Assembly (NCBI GenBank): GCA_019694955.1
Contig: JAIBAX010000041.1
Coordinates: forward strand, 1 to 42,650
DNA length: 42,650 bases
Source of the DNA: Chitinophagales bacterium
GTDB lineage: Bacteria > Bacteroidota > Bacteroidia > Chitinophagales > JADIYW01
Direction of reading: 5' to 3'
The translations under genes were made by a program, and so were the position numbers. The notes under the pieces were generated by a model. That model saw only the letters and a list, made by a program, of their open reading frames with translations, did not search any database and was not told the DNA's origin. Each line of letters opens with the position of its first letter. Positions within the stretch are counted from its first letter, which is position 1. Positions 16,331 through 23,787 of the stretch are shown piece by piece.

Positions 16331-16393
16331 AATAGTGAAACAACCAAACATCTTTCATTTTATCCTGCTTACCTATCAAAAAAATCAACTGCC
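16331..16393 (+). promoter_or_regulatory. C-rich, G-poor leader tract, possible Rho-loading site
   Basis: From the end of leader peptide 1 to the GTG at 16394 I count about 31 C and 9 G by hand. The final 60 nt are especially poor in G and show no stem with a T-run. C over G imbalance in unstructured RNA is typical of Rho utilisation sites. This fits a Rho-dependent attenuator controlled by the leader peptides. The count is approximate. Confidence 0.35.
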
Positions 16394-17092
16394 GTGAGCA
16401 AACAGCATAAAGTACACTTTAACATTCAAGTGGCAAACTTAGCACATGTTACGTATGCAGATGAGATTTGCCACATGATGGAAGATGCCGCCAAGAAACG
16501 GGGAACCGGTATCGCCAAGAGAGACCCGAACTATGTGCGGCAAAAAATGTTGGAAGACAAAGCCATTATCGCCATCGAAGAAAATACACAAACGGTTGCC
16601 GGATTTTGCTACATCGAAACTTGGGACAATAAAGACTATGTCGCCAATTCAGGTTTAATTGTACATGAAGCATACCGCAAGCATGGTCTGGCCACCAAGA
16701 TTAAAAAGAAAGTCTTCGAACATACCCGCAAGAAATTTCCTAATGCGAAAATCTTCGGCATCACGACTAGCTTGGCAGTAATGAAAATCAACTCCGACTT
16801 AGGCTATAAACCGGTTACTTTCTCTGAACTTACTTCCGACGACACCTTCTGGAAGGGCTGCCAAAGTTGTGTTAATTTCGATGTACTCACCCGTACTGAC
16901 AGAAAGATGTGCCTCTGCACAGGCATGCTATATGATCCTAAAGAGGATAAAAAGAAAATTTATGAAGATGCCATCAAAAAAGTAAACAAAAGGATACCGC
17001 TAAAACTTAGAGAACCCAAGTCTAAACGCATAAAAGTATCATTACCAAAAGAACTTAGAAAAAACAAAAAATCAGATGAGCAAGAACAATAA
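16394..17092 (+). CDS. GNAT acyltransferase, glutamate N-acyltransferase of arginine synthesis
   Basis: A 232-residue protein with a GNAT domain (about 10-145). The acyl-CoA loop is in GLIVHEAYRKHGLATKIKKK (R95 to A100), and FGITTSLAVMKINSDLGY follows. The C-terminal part has a cysteine cluster, C156, C159, C173 and C175 (KGCQSC and MCLC), possibly a metal site, and then a Lys-rich tail. It replaces ArgA as the first gene of the Bacteroidetes arginine operon, so it should acylate glutamate, probably from succinyl-CoA given the transcarbamylase type. The GTG start is needed to keep the first GNAT strand. Its end overlaps argG by 17 bp. Confidence 0.75.
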   Translation: MSKQHKVHFNIQVANLAHVTYADEICHMMEDAAKKRGTGIAKRDPNYVRQKMLEDKAIIAIEENTQTVAGFCYIETWDNKDYVANSGLIVHEAYRKHGLATKIKKKVFEHTRKKFPNAKIFGITTSLAVMKINSDLGYKPVTFSELTSDDTFWKGCQSCVNFDVLTRTDRKMCLCTGMLYDPKEDKKKIYEDAIKKVNKRIPLKLREPKSKRIKVSLPKELRKNKKSDEQEQ

Positions 17093-18272
17093 AGTTGTAC
17101 TGGCATATAGTGGTGGTTTAGACACCTCCTTTTGTGCAAAATATTTAACCGTTGACAGAGGCTTAGAAGTACATGCCGTAACTATAGATACTGGAGGATT
17201 TTCAGCAGAAGAGCTGCTACAGATAGAAATACGTGCCAAAGAATTGGGCGTACAATCCTACAAAGTCATCAATGTCATCAAAGCGTATTATGACAAATGC
17301 ATCAAATACTTGGTGTTTGGCAATGTTCTAAAAAACAATACTTATCCGCTTTCCGTCAGTGCAGAAAGGGTATTTCAGGCGATGGCAGTTGCAGAATATG
17401 CCAAAAGCATCGATGCCGCATATGTAGCACATGGCAGCACCGGTGCCGGAAACGATCAGGTACGCTTTGACATGATTTTCAACATAGTGATTCCTGATAC
17501 AGAGATTATTACACCCATCCGAGATTTACAACTTTCGCGTGAGGCAGAAATCGACTATCTCAAACAACATGGCTTTGAAATTGACGCTAAAAAAGCGGCA
17601 TATTCTATTAATAAAGGTATTTGGGGTACTTCAGTTGGCGGGAAAGAAACCCTCACCAGCCATCAGACGCTCCCCGAGTCAGCATACCCAACACAACTTT
17701 CGCAAACAACACCGAAAGAAGTTATCCTTAAATTCGAGGGCGGAGAACTCATAGAAGTTGACAATCAACGCTTTGACCACCCAACAGAAGCTATCAAGCA
17801 GTTAGAAAAACTAGCCGCACCATACGCCATTGGAAGAGACATACATGTTGGAGACACCATTATCGGCATCAAAGGCAGGGTCGGATTTGAAGCAGCCGCA
17901 CCACTCATCATCATCAAAGCGCACCATCTTCTGGAAAAACACACCCTCACCAAACAGCAACTATTCTGGAAAGACCAGTTGTCCAATGTTTATGGCAGCT
18001 TCTTACATGAAGGACAATATTACGAACCTTTGATGCGTGATATGGAAGCCCTATTTACAAGCACACAGCAATATGTAACCGGAACGGTTATTGTCCAATT
18101 AAAACCCTATCATTTTGAACTAATTGGTATTGACTCTCCTTACGACCTAATGCGTTCCAAATTTGGTACTTATGGAGAAATGAACAATGCATGGAATGGC
18201 GACGACGTGAAAGGATTCTCCAAAATATTCTCTAATCAAGTCATGATTTGGCATAAAGTGCATGAAGGGTAA
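17076..18272 (+). CDS. argG: argininosuccinate synthase
   Basis: A 398-residue enzyme that joins citrulline and aspartate with ATP. The PP-loop is SGGLDTS at 12-18. AYVAHGSTGAGNDQVRFD, the IWGTSVGG segment and SPYDLMRSKFGTYGEMN near the C-terminus are family features. The sequence belongs to the Bacteroidetes-type argG. It starts at ATG inside the end of the GNAT gene (17-bp overlap), which implies coupling of the two. A 147-bp AT-rich spacer separates it from argC. Confidence 0.95.
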   Translation: MSKNNKVVLAYSGGLDTSFCAKYLTVDRGLEVHAVTIDTGGFSAEELLQIEIRAKELGVQSYKVINVIKAYYDKCIKYLVFGNVLKNNTYPLSVSAERVFQAMAVAEYAKSIDAAYVAHGSTGAGNDQVRFDMIFNIVIPDTEIITPIRDLQLSREAEIDYLKQHGFEIDAKKAAYSINKGIWGTSVGGKETLTSHQTLPESAYPTQLSQTTPKEVILKFEGGELIEVDNQRFDHPTEAIKQLEKLAAPYAIGRDIHVGDTIIGIKGRVGFEAAAPLIIIKAHHLLEKHTLTKQQLFWKDQLSNVYGSFLHEGQYYEPLMRDMEALFTSTQQYVTGTVIVQLKPYHFELIGIDSPYDLMRSKFGTYGEMNNAWNGDDVKGFSKIFSNQVMIWHKVHEG

Positions 18273-18282
18273 TTATAAATGT

Positions 18283-18333
18283 TAAATTTTGAATGATAAA
18301 TCATTGATTCATTTAAAATTATAAATTTTGAAT
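18283..18333 (+). repeat. AT-rich spacer with repeated TAAATTTTGAAT
   Basis: TAAATTTTGAAT occurs at 18283-18294 and 18322-18333 with a palindrome AATGAT-AA-ATCATT between them. An inverted partial copy, ATTCAAAATTT, lies at 19392-19402 in the next spacer of the arg cluster. No gene, terminator T-run or promoter is clear in the 147-bp gap. It may be a degenerate interspersed repeat. Confidence 0.4.
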
Positions 18334-18419
18334 TTGTTTAAACTAAAAAAATAAATAAAATTTCATAAATAAATGTATTACAAATATTTATTTAAAATTA
18401 TTTAAATAGAATAATTAAT

Positions 18420-19385
18420 ATGAAAAAGAAAGTTTCTATCGTAGGTGCAACAGGTTTTACTGGTGGTGAACTCATCCGTATATTACTACAACATCCCGAG
18501 GTTGAGTTGGTTGGACTGGTGAGCCGCTCCACCATTGGAAAGAAAGTCTATGATATACACACAGATTTATTAGGAGAAACGGAGCTTTCCTTTTCAGAAC
18601 AAGCACATCCTGAAAGTGATATTGTCTTCCTATGCCTTCCACATGGTGAAACACAGCGATATTTAGGACAATATCCCATACAAGCAAAACTAATCATCGA
18701 TTTAAGCAATGATTTCCGTTTAAAAGAAAATGCGAACGGCTTTATTTACGGTCTACCAGAATTAAATCGTGATAACATAAAAACTGCCACTAAAGTTGCC
18801 AATCCGGGTTGCTTTGCTACTGCGATTCAGTTGGCGCTACTCCCACTGGCAAATGCACAACGCCTAACAGAAAACGTACATATTTCGGGCATTACAGGCT
18901 CCACAGGTGCCGGCAACAAACTTGAAACGACATTGCACTACACTTGGCGCAACAATAATGTATCGAATTATAAGGCTCTCTCCCATCAGCATCTGGCAGA
19001 AATTGGGCAATCTTTGCTGCAATTGCAACACTCCTTTGATAAAAACCTTCATTTTATTCCCTATCGCGGTAGCTTTACGAGAGGTATTATGACCACCTTG
19101 CACACTACTTTCGAAGGCAGCCTAGAATTTGTAAAAAACCTGTATGCACAATTCTATGCCAAACACCCATTTGTATTTATTAGCGATAAAAATATAGACG
19201 TGAAGCAAGTCGTCAATACAAATAAATGCTTTATTCATCTCGATAAGCAAGGTAATCAACTTGTTATCACGAGTTGTATCGATAATTTGGTAAAAGGTGC
19301 AAGTGGACAGGCAGTACAAAACATGAACCTCGCTATGGGTTGGGAAGAAACAACCGGATTAAAACTAAAAGCATCCGCCTATTAA
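18420..19385 (+). CDS. argC: N-acyl-gamma-glutamyl-phosphate reductase
   Basis: A 321-residue NADPH-dependent reductase that turns N-acylglutamyl phosphate into the semialdehyde. The nucleotide loop is GATGFTG at 9-15. The catalytic Cys131 is in ANPGCFATA, and the GSTGAG and IPYRGSFTRGI segments complete the ArgC pattern. The start is ATG after a 147-bp AT-rich gap. In this cluster the acyl group is probably succinyl. It is followed by a 196-bp AT-rich gap before argD. Confidence 0.95.
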   Translation: MKKKVSIVGATGFTGGELIRILLQHPEVELVGLVSRSTIGKKVYDIHTDLLGETELSFSEQAHPESDIVFLCLPHGETQRYLGQYPIQAKLIIDLSNDFRLKENANGFIYGLPELNRDNIKTATKVANPGCFATAIQLALLPLANAQRLTENVHISGITGSTGAGNKLETTLHYTWRNNNVSNYKALSHQHLAEIGQSLLQLQHSFDKNLHFIPYRGSFTRGIMTTLHTTFEGSLEFVKNLYAQFYAKHPFVFISDKNIDVKQVVNTNKCFIHLDKQGNQLVITSCIDNLVKGASGQAVQNMNLAMGWEETTGLKLKASAY

Positions 19386-19581
19386 TTTTAAATTCAAAAT
19401 TTTAAATTTTAAATTATTAATTAAGGCATAAATCATTAACTTACATTATAAAACTTCTGATTAAAAATATTAAAAAGGTACATGTTATTATTAATTGAAA
19501 TACATTTCGACAGGTTTATCCAAAGTTATCCTAAAAAGACACCATTTAAAATTTATCATCCAAAATCTATCATCTAAAACC
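19386..19581 (+). repeat. AT-rich spacer with short tandem repeats before argD
   Basis: This gap has no gene. It opens with a block made almost only of A and T containing ATTCAAAATTT (19392-19402). It closes with an imperfect tandem pair of about 14-bp period, TTATCATCCAAAA (19553-19565) and CTATCATCTAAAA (19567-19579), ending directly at the argD ATG. Similar A/T/C repeats are common before genes in this phylum, from general recollection. Confidence 0.4.
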
Positions 19582-20709
19582 ATGCATCTTTTCGACGTTT
19601 ATCCGCTTTTCGACTTATCCTTGATAAAGGGCAATGGCGCTTATGTTTATGACGACAAAGGCCATGAGTATTTGGATTTTTATGGCGGACATGCCGTCAT
19701 CTCTGTTGGACACAACCACCCAAAATACACACAAGCCTTGCAAGAACAATTGGAACAATTGGCATATTACTCCAATTCTGTCCACCTGCCTTTACAAGCG
19801 CAATTGGCAACTAAATTGGGTGAAGTCTCCGGATATACCGATTACCAGCTTTTTCTCTGTAATTCGGGTGCCGAAGCAAATGAAAATGCCATTAAGTTAG
19901 CCTCCTTTCATACCGGAAAGAAGAAAATAATCGCCTTTCAGGGTGCTTTTCATGGTAGAACGCACGGCGCTGTGGTGGCAACCGATAGCAAAAAAATAAA
20001 AGCCCCCATCAATAACGACGAACATGTCATATTTCTGCCGTTCAACGATATCGAAGCGTTGGAAAACACCTTGCGAATGGAAAATGATATTTGTGCCGTT
20101 ATTATCGAGCCCATCCAAGGTGTTCAGGGCATTTACGAAGCCACTCCGGCATTCTTATCCGCTATCCAAAGGCTTTGCAAGCAACACCACGTGATTTTTA
20201 TTGCAGATGAAATTCAATGTGGTTATGGGAGAACAGGGAAATTTTTTGCCCACCAATGGGCGAATGTACAGCCTGACATCATCACCATTGCCAAAGGTAT
20301 GGGCAACGGCTTTCCCGTTGCAGGTGCGCTGATCCATCCAGATATTCATCCCAGCCACGGATTACTGGGTACAACTTTCGGAGGTGCTCCCCTCGCCTGC
20401 CGTGCCGCCTTATCGGTATTAGAAATTATCGAAAATGAAAATCTGATTGCCAATGCCCTGCATATGGGCGACTACCTAAAGCAGCGTTTTACAACCATAG
20501 AAGGCATTCGGGAAATCAGGGGAAAAGGATTGATGTTAGGTATAGAATTCAACGTGCCCATCAAAGAAATGCGTCATAATTTGGTAAAAGTGCATAAAAT
20601 TTTTACTGGAAATGCCAACCAATCGCATACATTGCGCCTTTTGCCACCATTAAACATTACCAAGAATCATGTAGACACATTAATGGATAAAATCATATCT
20701 TCACTGTAA
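19582..20709 (+). CDS. argD: N-acylornithine aminotransferase
   Basis: A 375-residue class III aminotransferase that makes N-acylornithine from the semialdehyde and glutamate. It shows YLDFYGGHAVISVGHNHPKY, CNSGAEANENAIKLA, FHGRTHGAVVAT, the PLP-phosphate region with Asp209 in ADEIQCGYGRTG, and the PLP lysine Lys238 in TIAKGMGNGFP. The ATG at 19582 is chosen because the open frame upstream is a translation of AT-rich repeats. In this context the substrate is probably the N-succinyl intermediate. Confidence 0.94.
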   Translation: MHLFDVYPLFDLSLIKGNGAYVYDDKGHEYLDFYGGHAVISVGHNHPKYTQALQEQLEQLAYYSNSVHLPLQAQLATKLGEVSGYTDYQLFLCNSGAEANENAIKLASFHTGKKKIIAFQGAFHGRTHGAVVATDSKKIKAPINNDEHVIFLPFNDIEALENTLRMENDICAVIIEPIQGVQGIYEATPAFLSAIQRLCKQHHVIFIADEIQCGYGRTGKFFAHQWANVQPDIITIAKGMGNGFPVAGALIHPDIHPSHGLLGTTFGGAPLACRAALSVLEIIENENLIANALHMGDYLKQRFTTIEGIREIRGKGLMLGIEFNVPIKEMRHNLVKVHKIFTGNANQSHTLRLLPPLNITKNHVDTLMDKIISSL

Positions 20710-20766
20710 ACCACCATTTCTTATAAAATTAAGATTCTCTTAACAATGATTTGAGTAACAATGCGT

Positions 20767-20774
20767 TATCTTTG
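20767..20774 (+). promoter_or_regulatory. -7 box TATCTTTG before the small lipoprotein
   Basis: An exact TAnnTTTG match, 21 nt before the ATG at 20796. No TTG at the normal -33 distance (the nearest is 13 nt upstream). It suggests the lipoprotein has its own promoter inside the arg cluster. Confidence 0.45.
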
Positions 20775-20795
20775 ATTAAAATTAAAACATACATT

Positions 20796-21149
20796 ATGAA
20801 GAAATTATTTATTGCAGTAGTATCATTTGGCATCCTCGCTGTTGCCTGTAAGAAAGATGACGAGACGTTGAATTTTGACGATTCAAAATTCAAAATCACT
20901 ACTAAAGTAGCTGGCGATCCAGACTATACAGACACCTTTGAATTAAGAAGCAATGATTCTATTTATTTAAAAGGTTTGGTAGGCATTGGCAAATGGAGTT
21001 ATGATGGTGATTCTCTAAAAATGAATCTTCTTTTAGAGGCGTTGGATTTAAAGCTTGTATCTGCACCTACTTCTGAAACATCTATTTCAGGTAATATAAC
21101 GCTTCTTTCTAATAACGTTGGAACATTTACCGGAACAAAAGTGAACTAA
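20796..21149 (+). CDS. small lipoprotein of unknown function
   Basis: A 117-residue protein starting MKKLFIAVVSFGILAVACKK. The lipobox LAVAC puts the lipidated Cys at 18, and Lys-Lys-Asp-Asp follows, as in many Bacteroidetes lipoproteins. The mature part is short and beta-rich (FKITTKVAG, IYLKGLVGIGKWSYDGDSLKM, NITLLSNNVGTFTGTKVN), and resembles a small lipocalin-like fold, though I cannot assign a family. It lies between argD and argF' with its own promoter box and terminator, so it is probably a separate transcription unit inserted in the arginine cluster. Confidence 0.75.
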   Translation: MKKLFIAVVSFGILAVACKKDDETLNFDDSKFKITTKVAGDPDYTDTFELRSNDSIYLKGLVGIGKWSYDGDSLKMNLLLEALDLKLVSAPTSETSISGNITLLSNNVGTFTGTKVN

Positions 21150-21170
21150 TACATAGTTTAACAATACTAT

Positions 21171-21207
21171 AAAAGCGTACCGATGATTATTTGGTGCGCT
21201 TTTTTTA
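21171..21207 (+). terminator. intrinsic terminator after the small lipoprotein
   Basis: AAAAGCGTACC (21171-21181) pairs with GGTGCGCTTTT (21193-21203) with one T-G wobble, followed by a run of T to 21206. It separates the lipoprotein from argF'. Confidence 0.8.
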
Positions 21208-21213
21208 TTTTCG
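21206..21213 (+). promoter_or_regulatory. possible -7 box TATTTTCG before argF'
   Basis: TATTTTCG is one base off TAnnTTTG and lies 16 nt before the ATG at 21230, just after the terminator. A promoter is needed here if the terminator is efficient. No TTG at the right distance. Confidence 0.3.
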
Positions 21214-21229
21214 TAGATACAAATTAGGT

Positions 21230-22171
21230 ATGAAGAATTTTCTTTCTGTTCATGACGTAAAAGATGTGGAGGCTTTGGCAAAAGAAGCCCTTAAAATCAA
21301 GCAACATCCCTTTAAGCATAAAAAACTGGGTAAAAACAAAACCATGGTACTGGTATTCCTTAACTCCAGCCTTCGCACAAGATTGAGCACACAAAAGGCG
21401 GCACAAAATTTAGGAATGCAAACCATCGTCCTCAACCTCGGACAGGATAGTTGGAACATGGAATACGAAGATGGTGCCATCATGAAGGGCACTACTGCTG
21501 AACATATTAAAGAAGGTGCGGCCGTCATCAGTGAGTATGCAGACATCATTGGTTTGAGGTGTTTTCCGTCACTTACTGATAGAGACCGCGATTATGGCGA
21601 ATTTGTATTACAGCAGTTTCTAAAAAATATCAAAGTCCCGCTTGTCAACATGGAATCCGCAACGGTGCATCCCCTGCAATCCCTAACCGACTTGATAACC
21701 ATCCGTGAATTTTCGAAGAAAAAACGCCCGAAAGTTGTATTGACATGGGCACCGCATGTAAAGGCTTTGCCGCAATGTGTACCCAATTCTTTCGCAGAAT
21801 GGATGAACCGGGCAGATGTAGATTTTGTTATTGCAAATCCGGAAGGATATGATTTAGCACCTTCCTTTCGTGGAAATGCAAAAATCTTACACGCACCAAA
21901 AGAAGCTTACAAAGGCGCAGATTTCATTTATGCCAAAAACTGGAGCAGCTACGAAGATTATGGAAAAATCTTATGCGAAGATGAGACTTGGATGGTAAAT
22001 ACTGAAAAGATGTCACTCACCAATAATGCTAAATTCATGCATTGTCTTCCAGTTAGGAGAAATCTAGTAGTAGAGGATGCCGTCATCGACTCAAAAAATT
22101 CTATTGTCATACAACAAGCCGGCAACAGAGAATGGGCGGCACAATCCGTCATTAAAAAGCTATTATCTTGA
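21230..22171 (+). CDS. argF': N-succinylornithine carbamoyltransferase
   Basis: A 313-residue transcarbamylase that makes N-succinylcitrulline. It aligns throughout with the Bacteroides fragilis SOTCase as I remember it: LGKNKT, FLNSSLRTRLSTQKAA (carbamoyl phosphate loop S47-T50), MESATVHPLQSLTDLITI, VVLTWAPH, NSFAEWMN and FMHCLPVRRN. The specificity position, Pro90 in B. fragilis and Glu92 in the N-acetyl-specific Xanthomonas enzyme, is Ala90 here (GTTAEH). Small residues there are known to favour succinylornithine. The ATG at 21230 matches the family N-terminus. The stop overlaps the next gene by 4 bp. Confidence 0.92.
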   Translation: MKNFLSVHDVKDVEALAKEALKIKQHPFKHKKLGKNKTMVLVFLNSSLRTRLSTQKAAQNLGMQTIVLNLGQDSWNMEYEDGAIMKGTTAEHIKEGAAVISEYADIIGLRCFPSLTDRDRDYGEFVLQQFLKNIKVPLVNMESATVHPLQSLTDLITIREFSKKKRPKVVLTWAPHVKALPQCVPNSFAEWMNRADVDFVIANPEGYDLAPSFRGNAKILHAPKEAYKGADFIYAKNWSSYEDYGKILCEDETWMVNTEKMSLTNNAKFMHCLPVRRNLVVEDAVIDSKNSIVIQQAGNREWAAQSVIKKLLS

Positions 22172-22611
22172 AAATAATCGAGTATATATTGTATTTACTG
22201 GGTGCCATTATTGGCATTGCGCTCATGATACACCACATCATTTCTTCTCAAAAAATACGCCGCATTTCAAAAAATGCTTACTTCGCAGACGGTATCATAC
22301 AACGTATTGTGATACATCAGTTTGAAAATTTCAGCACAAAACAAGCAGAAATTAATGTGGTATTTAATGATAATACGATGCTATTAAACGAACAATTACC
22401 TGACAATTATGAACATTTACAGGAAGGCGATACGGTACCAATCATATTCAATTCTACAGATTACAGCGAATATATTATTGGAACATCCATAGAAGAAATC
22501 AAACACAGGAGCAATCGGCTAATGAAAGCAAAAATTCTTGCCATTGTCGCTTATTTTGTGCTTGCTAAGATTATTTGCTTCATAAATGCCTATTTTTATA
22601 ATAAAGTTTAG
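22168..22611 (+). CDS. membrane protein, DUF3592-like
   Basis: A 147-residue protein with an N-terminal span (about 3-20, IIEYILYLLGAIIGIALMI), an extracytoplasmic part of about 95 residues, and a second span near the C-terminus (about 126-143). The two-span layout with a middle beta domain (GIIQRIVIHQF ... INVVFNDNTMLLNEQLP ... VPIIFNSTDYSEYIIG) resembles DUF3592-type proteins, without certainty. The chosen start is TTG, overlapping the argF' stop by 4 bp; ATG at residue 25 would lose the first span. No link to arginine synthesis is visible. Confidence 0.6.
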   Translation: MKIIEYILYLLGAIIGIALMIHHIISSQKIRRISKNAYFADGIIQRIVIHQFENFSTKQAEINVVFNDNTMLLNEQLPDNYEHLQEGDTVPIIFNSTDYSEYIIGTSIEEIKHRSNRLMKAKILAIVAYFVLAKIICFINAYFYNKV

Positions 22612-22669
22612 CCATTATCGTTCATATAATTATTAACATTCACACGCAGACAAATTAAAAAATTAATTA

Positions 22670-22677
22670 TATATTTG
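22670..22677 (+). promoter_or_regulatory. -7 box TATATTTG before the M43 protease
   Basis: Exact TAnnTTTG match, 33 nt before the ATG at 22711, in a 99-bp AT-rich gap. No TTG at the -33 position. Confidence 0.4.
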
Positions 22678-22710
22678 CACGTCATTTTTTTAATCATTTA
22701 AATTTAAACT

Positions 22711-23664
22711 ATGAAGAAAATTAGTAAAGTACTATTTGCAGGTTTGATTTTGCTAGCGAGTTGTAGCAAAAAAGACCTAACGAACAATGAAACTGAAAAT
22801 CCAATTGCTGGTCACAGACAATGTGCTACTATGGAAGTACACAACCGTATGATGGCGGAAGATGCAAACTATGCGAAAAAACACCAAGAAATTGAAGATT
22901 TCACCAATCGTGTAATCGAATCAGGAAACTATCGTTTAGTAAATGGCGTTATTGAAATTCCTATTGTTTATAATGTAGTGTATAAAACAACTGCACAAAA
23001 CGTTTCTCAAGCCATGTTAGATGCGCAAACTGCCGTATTAAATGCTGACTTCAACGCTACAAATTCAGACTTGAACAAAGTTCCTACATTATTCCAAAGT
23101 TCTATTGGCAACGTAGGTATTCGTTTCGTTCAACAAGCCGTTGTTAGAAAGAAAACAAACAAAACATCTTGGAGTACAAATGATGCTGTTAAGAAAAGTA
23201 CGCAAGGTGGAGTAAATCCTACCAATCCAGCAGAATACCTAAATATTTGGGTTTGTAACTTAGGTAACGGTATTTTAGGATATGCACAGTTCCCTGGCGG
23301 TGCTGCTGCTACTGATGGTGTTGTTCTCCTTTACTCCTCACTTCCAGGTGGTAGTGCCGCACCTTACAACAAAGGTAGAACAGCTACTCATGAAGTTGGC
23401 CACTACTTAAACTTACGCCATATCTGGGGTGATGCTACTTGCGGAAGCGACTTAGTAAACGACACACCAACACATAACACCGCTAACTATGGCTGTCCAA
23501 CTTATCCTCATTATTCAACTTGTTCAGGAAATCCTGTTGAGATGACGATGAACTACATGGACTACACAGATGATGCTTGTATGTATATGTTTACAAACGG
23601 ACAAAAATCAAGAGTATTAGCAGTATTTGCACCAGGCGGTCCACGCTCTACTATGGGTGACTAA
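22711..23664 (+). CDS. M43 (pappalysin/cytophagalysin) zinc metalloprotease lipoprotein
   Basis: A 317-residue secreted metallopeptidase. The lipobox LLASC gives lipidated Cys18, so it should be tethered to a membrane surface. The metzincin zinc motif is HEVGHYLNLRH with His227, Glu228, His231 and His237, and the Met-turn Met283 is in MTMNYMDYTDD. The Cys-rich region between them (ATCGSDLVNDTPTHN, YGCPTYPHY, STCSG) is typical of M43B. The chain ends soon after the catalytic domain without a PorSS C-terminal sorting domain. It is transcribed alone, with a promoter box before it and a terminator after it. Confidence 0.9.
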   Translation: MKKISKVLFAGLILLASCSKKDLTNNETENPIAGHRQCATMEVHNRMMAEDANYAKKHQEIEDFTNRVIESGNYRLVNGVIEIPIVYNVVYKTTAQNVSQAMLDAQTAVLNADFNATNSDLNKVPTLFQSSIGNVGIRFVQQAVVRKKTNKTSWSTNDAVKKSTQGGVNPTNPAEYLNIWVCNLGNGILGYAQFPGGAAATDGVVLLYSSLPGGSAAPYNKGRTATHEVGHYLNLRHIWGDATCGSDLVNDTPTHNTANYGCPTYPHYSTCSGNPVEMTMNYMDYTDDACMYMFTNGQKSRVLAVFAPGGPRSTMGD

Positions 23665-23682
23665 TATTGTCTTAATCTCATC

Positions 23683-23721
23683 ATAAAAGAAAGGTCGGAA
23701 TTTTTCCGGCCTTTTCTTTTA
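23683..23721 (+). terminator. intrinsic terminator after the M43 protease
   Basis: An A-rich left arm ending AAGGTCGGA (23683-23699) pairs with TCCGGCC followed by a T-rich right arm (23704-23721), with one bulge and one wobble. The T-rich arm supplies the release tract. Confidence 0.82.
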
Positions 23722-23770
23722 TATAAACATTATAATTATGTCTACCATTCAAATATTACTAGATGAGTAG

Positions 23771-23778
23771 TATTTTTG
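23771..23778 (+). promoter_or_regulatory. -7 box TATTTTTG before argB
   Basis: Exact TAnnTTTG match, 9 nt before the argB ATG. It contains the TTG that would otherwise be read as an earlier start codon, which favours the ATG at 23788. Confidence 0.4.
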
Positions 23779-23787
23779 AAAAAAAAG

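Noticed and set aside
19495..19581. Longer N-terminus of argD
   Set aside because: The upstream frame is a translation of AT-rich tandem repeats; MHLFDVYP at 19582 matches where aminotransferases of this class begin.
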